The notes beneath the pieces are model-generated. The model was not told the origin of the DNA, ran no database searches, and was given only the letters and a program-made list of their open reading frames with translations. The position numbers and the translations under genes were made by a program. A stretch of 64,000 nucleotides of DNA. Origin: Roseovarius confluentis (GTDB taxonomy: Bacteria; Pseudomonadota; Alphaproteobacteria; Rhodobacterales; Rhodobacteraceae). Positions 61,565 to 64,000 of the stretch are shown piece by piece (position 1 is the stretch's first letter; each line of letters begins with the position of its first letter). The stretch is taken from NCBI RefSeq assembly GCF_002917925.1, contig NZ_PPFE01000001.1:744001-808000 (forward strand), in the 5' to 3' direction.

Positions 61565-63454
61565 GGGCGATTTCACGGCCGGCGGCGGCGCCACGTCCAG
61601 CGACAGGCCATGCGTGGTCTTGTCCCAGAAGAACGGCTTCAGAACCAACTCGTAAAGCGCCTTGTAAGCAGCGATCGCCCCCAGCGGCTGATAGAAATGC
61701 ATCGTCGGCACCCAGACCATCAGGTGACGATGCTTTAGGCCCATGACCGAGCTGAGATAGATCGTCAGGTTCAACGCCTCGATCACAACGAAAAGCCCGG
61801 CGCAAACGGCCATCACGGCACGCGGCAGCACCGGGTCCAACGGGTGCGGAAGGCCGAAGAACACGAGCCAGCAGGACCACAGCAGCGGCGCCAGCATCAC
61901 CTGGCTGACCGCGGTCACGAAATGCGCTTGAAAGCCCCAGAATTTCCATGCCCCCAACTGCCGATAGAGCAGCCCGGGGCGCCGCATGTGCACCAGGTAG
62001 GTCGTCATGTAGCCCTTCAGCCAGCGCGAGCGTTGCTTGACCCAGGCCCAGGGCCGGCAATTCGCCTCTTCCTCGGTGACGGTGGCGACCATCTCGGTCC
62101 GGAACCCGTGGCGGGCCAGACGAAAGCCAAGGTCGGCATCCTCGGTCACGTTATGCGCGTCCCAGCCGCCCAGCGCCTCCAGCGCGTCGCGCCGGAAATA
62201 AAGCGTCGTGCCGCCCAGCGGGATGGCAAAGCCCAGCCGCGCCATGCCGGGCAGGATCGTGCGGAACCAGGTGGCGTATTCGATGGTGAAACACCGCGCC
62301 AGCCAGTTCTGACGCGGATTGTAGTAGTCCAGGACCCCCTGCAGGCACGCCACCTCGGGCGGGGCCTGCTGGAAGTGCCGCGCCACACGGGTGATCTGGT
62401 CGGCTTCGGGCGCATCCTCGGCGTCGAAAATCCCGATGATGTCACCCTCGCAGAAATCCAGCGCATAGTTCATCGCCCGCGGCTTGGTGCGCGGCTGTCC
62501 GTCGGGCACCACCACCACGCGGATCCAGCTGGGCAGGTCGATCTGCGCCAGCGTCGCGCGGGTCATGGCGTCTTCCTCTTCCAGAACCAGCACCACGTCG
62601 AGCAGGCACTTTGGATAGGTCAGCTGCGTCAGCCGCGCCACCAGCGCATGCGCCACCTCGGTTTCGCGGAACAGCGGCACCAGGACCGATACCCTTGGCA
62701 ACGGCGTCTTGTCGTCGGCCGGCGGCACAACCGGCGCGACCGGCCCCTCGGACATACGCGCCACGAAGGCCAGCAGCTTGAACACCCCGGACACGGCCAG
62801 CGTGACGACCGCCCAGCCCATCATCAGCGCCAGCATCGCCCTCGGGAAAACCAGTGTCAGCGCGACCAGTCCGATCACCGCCATCGTCACCAGCGCCAGT
62901 CGCCGCGCATGGCCCTGCGCCCAGCTGCGACAGCTTTCGATGACCGGCACGCGGGCCTGGGCCGCCCGTGTCAGGATGTCGTCGAAATGATCCGCCACGT
63001 GGGACTGAACCACCTCGCGCGGGGCGATCAGAACGCGGGCCTGCCGCAGGTCTTCCGGAAGGTGCGCGCGCGCAAGGGCCAACGCCTCGGGCTCGCCGGT
63101 CACGATGGCGGGCTGGCCATCGCGGTCTGTCACCGGGAAGACTGCATGACGCAAAAGGACCTGGGGGGCGGCGTCCACAGCAATGGGCGGCAGTGCCGCG
63201 AGTTCATCCGCGGCGACCTGGCGCGAGCGGAAGCGGCGGACATGCGCATCCAGAAGATCGCCTTTCGTCACCAGCCCCTCGGCGACAAGGATCCGCCCCA
63301 TATCCGCATCGCAATGCCGGCGTACCTGGCGTGCAAGCATCGCGTCCCGCGCGGCAAGCGTTCCGCGGCGCACCAGGTCGGTTTCCACCGCCCCGGCCTC
63401 CATATCGGCTGTGTCCTCGGACAAGCCGAGCTGGCGCAGTTCCGAAATCCCCAT
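61538..63454 (-). CDS. Membrane glycosyltransferase (GT2) with GspE-N-like N-terminal domain
   Basis: The 638-residue protein begins with a helical MshEN/GspE-N-like segment (about 30-165; LVRRGTLAARDAMLARQVRRHCDADMGRILVAEG), then two membrane helices (about 185-230) and a GT2 catalytic domain (about 255-500) with DAEDA (DxD), TEDADLG and QRSRWLKGYM, and two to four C-terminal helices. It resembles cellulose/beta-glucan synthase-like enzymes coupled to a regulatory domain. Product unknown. Its 3' end overlaps the GntR gene by 27 nt. Confidence 0.88.
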   Translation of the reverse strand: MGISELRQLGLSEDTADMEAGAVETDLVRRGTLAARDAMLARQVRRHCDADMGRILVAEGLVTKGDLLDAHVRRFRSRQVAADELAALPPIAVDAAPQVLLRHAVFPVTDRDGQPAIVTGEPEALALARAHLPEDLRQARVLIAPREVVQSHVADHFDDILTRAAQARVPVIESCRSWAQGHARRLALVTMAVIGLVALTLVFPRAMLALMMGWAVVTLAVSGVFKLLAFVARMSEGPVAPVVPPADDKTPLPRVSVLVPLFRETEVAHALVARLTQLTYPKCLLDVVLVLEEEDAMTRATLAQIDLPSWIRVVVVPDGQPRTKPRAMNYALDFCEGDIIGIFDAEDAPEADQITRVARHFQQAPPEVACLQGVLDYYNPRQNWLARCFTIEYATWFRTILPGMARLGFAIPLGGTTLYFRRDALEALGGWDAHNVTEDADLGFRLARHGFRTEMVATVTEEEANCRPWAWVKQRSRWLKGYMTTYLVHMRRPGLLYRQLGAWKFWGFQAHFVTAVSQVMLAPLLWSCWLVFFGLPHPLDPVLPRAVMAVCAGLFVVIEALNLTIYLSSVMGLKHRHLMVWVPTMHFYQPLGAIAAYKALYELVLKPFFWDKTTHGLSLDVAPPPAVKSPLDQRAQFP

Positions 63455-63542
63455 ATCCGTCTGCCCTTCTGCGTGACGGAAAAAGGGCTACCAACAGAAG
63501 GTTAACACAACGTAAAAAAGGGGTTAACGCGGCGGACGCGCC

Positions 63543-64000
63543 CTAGCGGTCCATCGACGCCGCGAACCGCTCGAACAGGTAAAAGCTGTCCTGCGGGCCG
63601 GGGCTGGCCTCGGGGTGATGCTGCACCGAGAAAACCGGGCGGTCGGCCATGCGGATGCCGCAGTTCGATCCGTCGAACAGCGATACATGCGATTGCACCA
63701 CGCCCTCTGGCAGGGTCTGGCTGTCCACGGCGAACCCGTGGTTCATCGACGTGATTTCGACCTTGCCGGTCGTAAGGTCCTTGACGGGATGGTTCGCGCC
63801 GTGATGGCCGTGGTTCATCTTGATCGTCCGCGCGCCCAGCGCGAGGCCCAGCATCTGGTGACCGAGGCAGATACCGAACATGGGCAGGTTCTTTTCCAGA
63901 ACGCCGCGGATCATCGGCACGGCATATTCGCCCGTTGCCGCCGGGTCGCCGGGGCCGTTCGACAGGAACACGCCATCGGGGCTTTGCGCCAGCACGTCCT
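63543..64000 (-). CDS. carA: Carbamoyl-phosphate synthase small subunit (partial)
   Basis: Only the C-terminal 152 or so residues are inside the window; the gene continues past the right edge. The glutaminase (GATase) domain is visible: [31 protein letters not shown] (catalytic Cys), [13 protein letters not shown] and [13 protein letters not shown] (His and Glu of the triad). It supplies ammonia from glutamine for carbamoyl phosphate, used in arginine and pyrimidine synthesis. Confidence 0.97.
   Translation of the reverse strand, partial: DVLAQSPDGVFLSNGPGDPAATGEYAVPMIRGVLEKNLPMFGICLGHQMLGLALGARTIKMNHGHHGANHPVKDLTTGKVEITSMNHGFAVDSQTLPEGVVQSHVSLFDGSNCGIRMADRPVFSVQHHPEASPGPQDSFYLFERFAASMDR

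Overview
The window is chromosomal DNA from a GC-rich alphaproteobacterium, most likely a marine member of the Rhodobacteraceae (Roseobacter group). This rests on the high GC, the compact operons with 1-4 nt stop/start overlaps, a complete polyhydroxybutyrate module with PhaR-type operators, the NDUFA12 - mlaD - DUF2155 - aat neighbourhood, a Hint-domain protein, a DmdA-like GcvT-family protein, paired DUF1194 genes and a Tat-dependent periplasmic binding protein. I see no rRNA, tRNA, CRISPR array, insertion sequence or prophage. Both ends cut genes: a DegT-like aminotransferase on the left and carA on the right.

Layout. 0-3 kb: aminotransferase tail, LysR regulator, PhaR and an L,D-transpeptidase lipoprotein. 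2.9-4.45 kb: AT-richer, gene-poor stretch with one Hint-domain gene, possibly acquired. 4.45-10.3 kb: BMP-type ABC importer (binding protein, double ATPase, two permeases) ending in a cytosine-deaminase-like amidohydrolase. 10.4-14.4 kb: phasin, PHA synthase and, divergently, the intracellular depolymerase; with phaR at 1.3 kb they form a storage-polymer regulon. 14.6-19 kb: three alpha/beta hydrolases, an MFS transporter and small proteins. 19-25 kb: thrS, ArsC-like protein, cold-shock protein, two small exported proteins, thyA-folA. 25.2-30.2 kb: a translationally coupled glyoxalase / 37-aa peptide / DUF1194 / DUF1194 operon, LdtR-like MarR, SdhE, XRE regulator, aspartate aminotransferase.

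30.3-34 kb: acyl-CoA synthetase and accBC. 34.2-39.2 kb: methyltransferase, aat, DUF2155, a frameshifted mlaD, NDUFA12, clpX, clpP. 39.5-44 kb: cytochrome oxidase subunit I and a large atypical 5'-nucleotidase. 44.2-48.7 kb: ABM/MarR/membrane-protein operon, MipA, Tat-exported MBL hydrolase, cupin, OxyR-like LysR. 48.9-55.9 kb: DmdA-like protein, folB (with an extra domain), folP, DMT exporter, ilvC and two Lrp/AsnC regulators. 56-64 kb: class V aminotransferase, M50 protease, ubiquinone-type hydroxylase, HAD phosphatase, GntR regulator, a GspE-N/GT2 glycosyltransferase and carA.

The most notable non-coding signals are (i) clusters of long perfect AT-rich palindromes at gene 3' ends near 30.3, 37.0 and 52.5 kb; (ii) a dispersed GC-rich palindromic repeat with CCGGA/CTTGA/TCCGG cores near 14.4, 14.5, 21.3, 44.0 and 51.4 kb; and (iii) PhaR-type CTGC-N3-GCAG operators upstream of phaP and phaC plus a half-conserved one at phaR. 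Folate and thymidylate functions (thyA-folA, folB-folP) sit in two separate clusters. Many convergent neighbours overlap at their 3' ends, so compaction is extreme and the palindromes may be what separates opposing transcripts.
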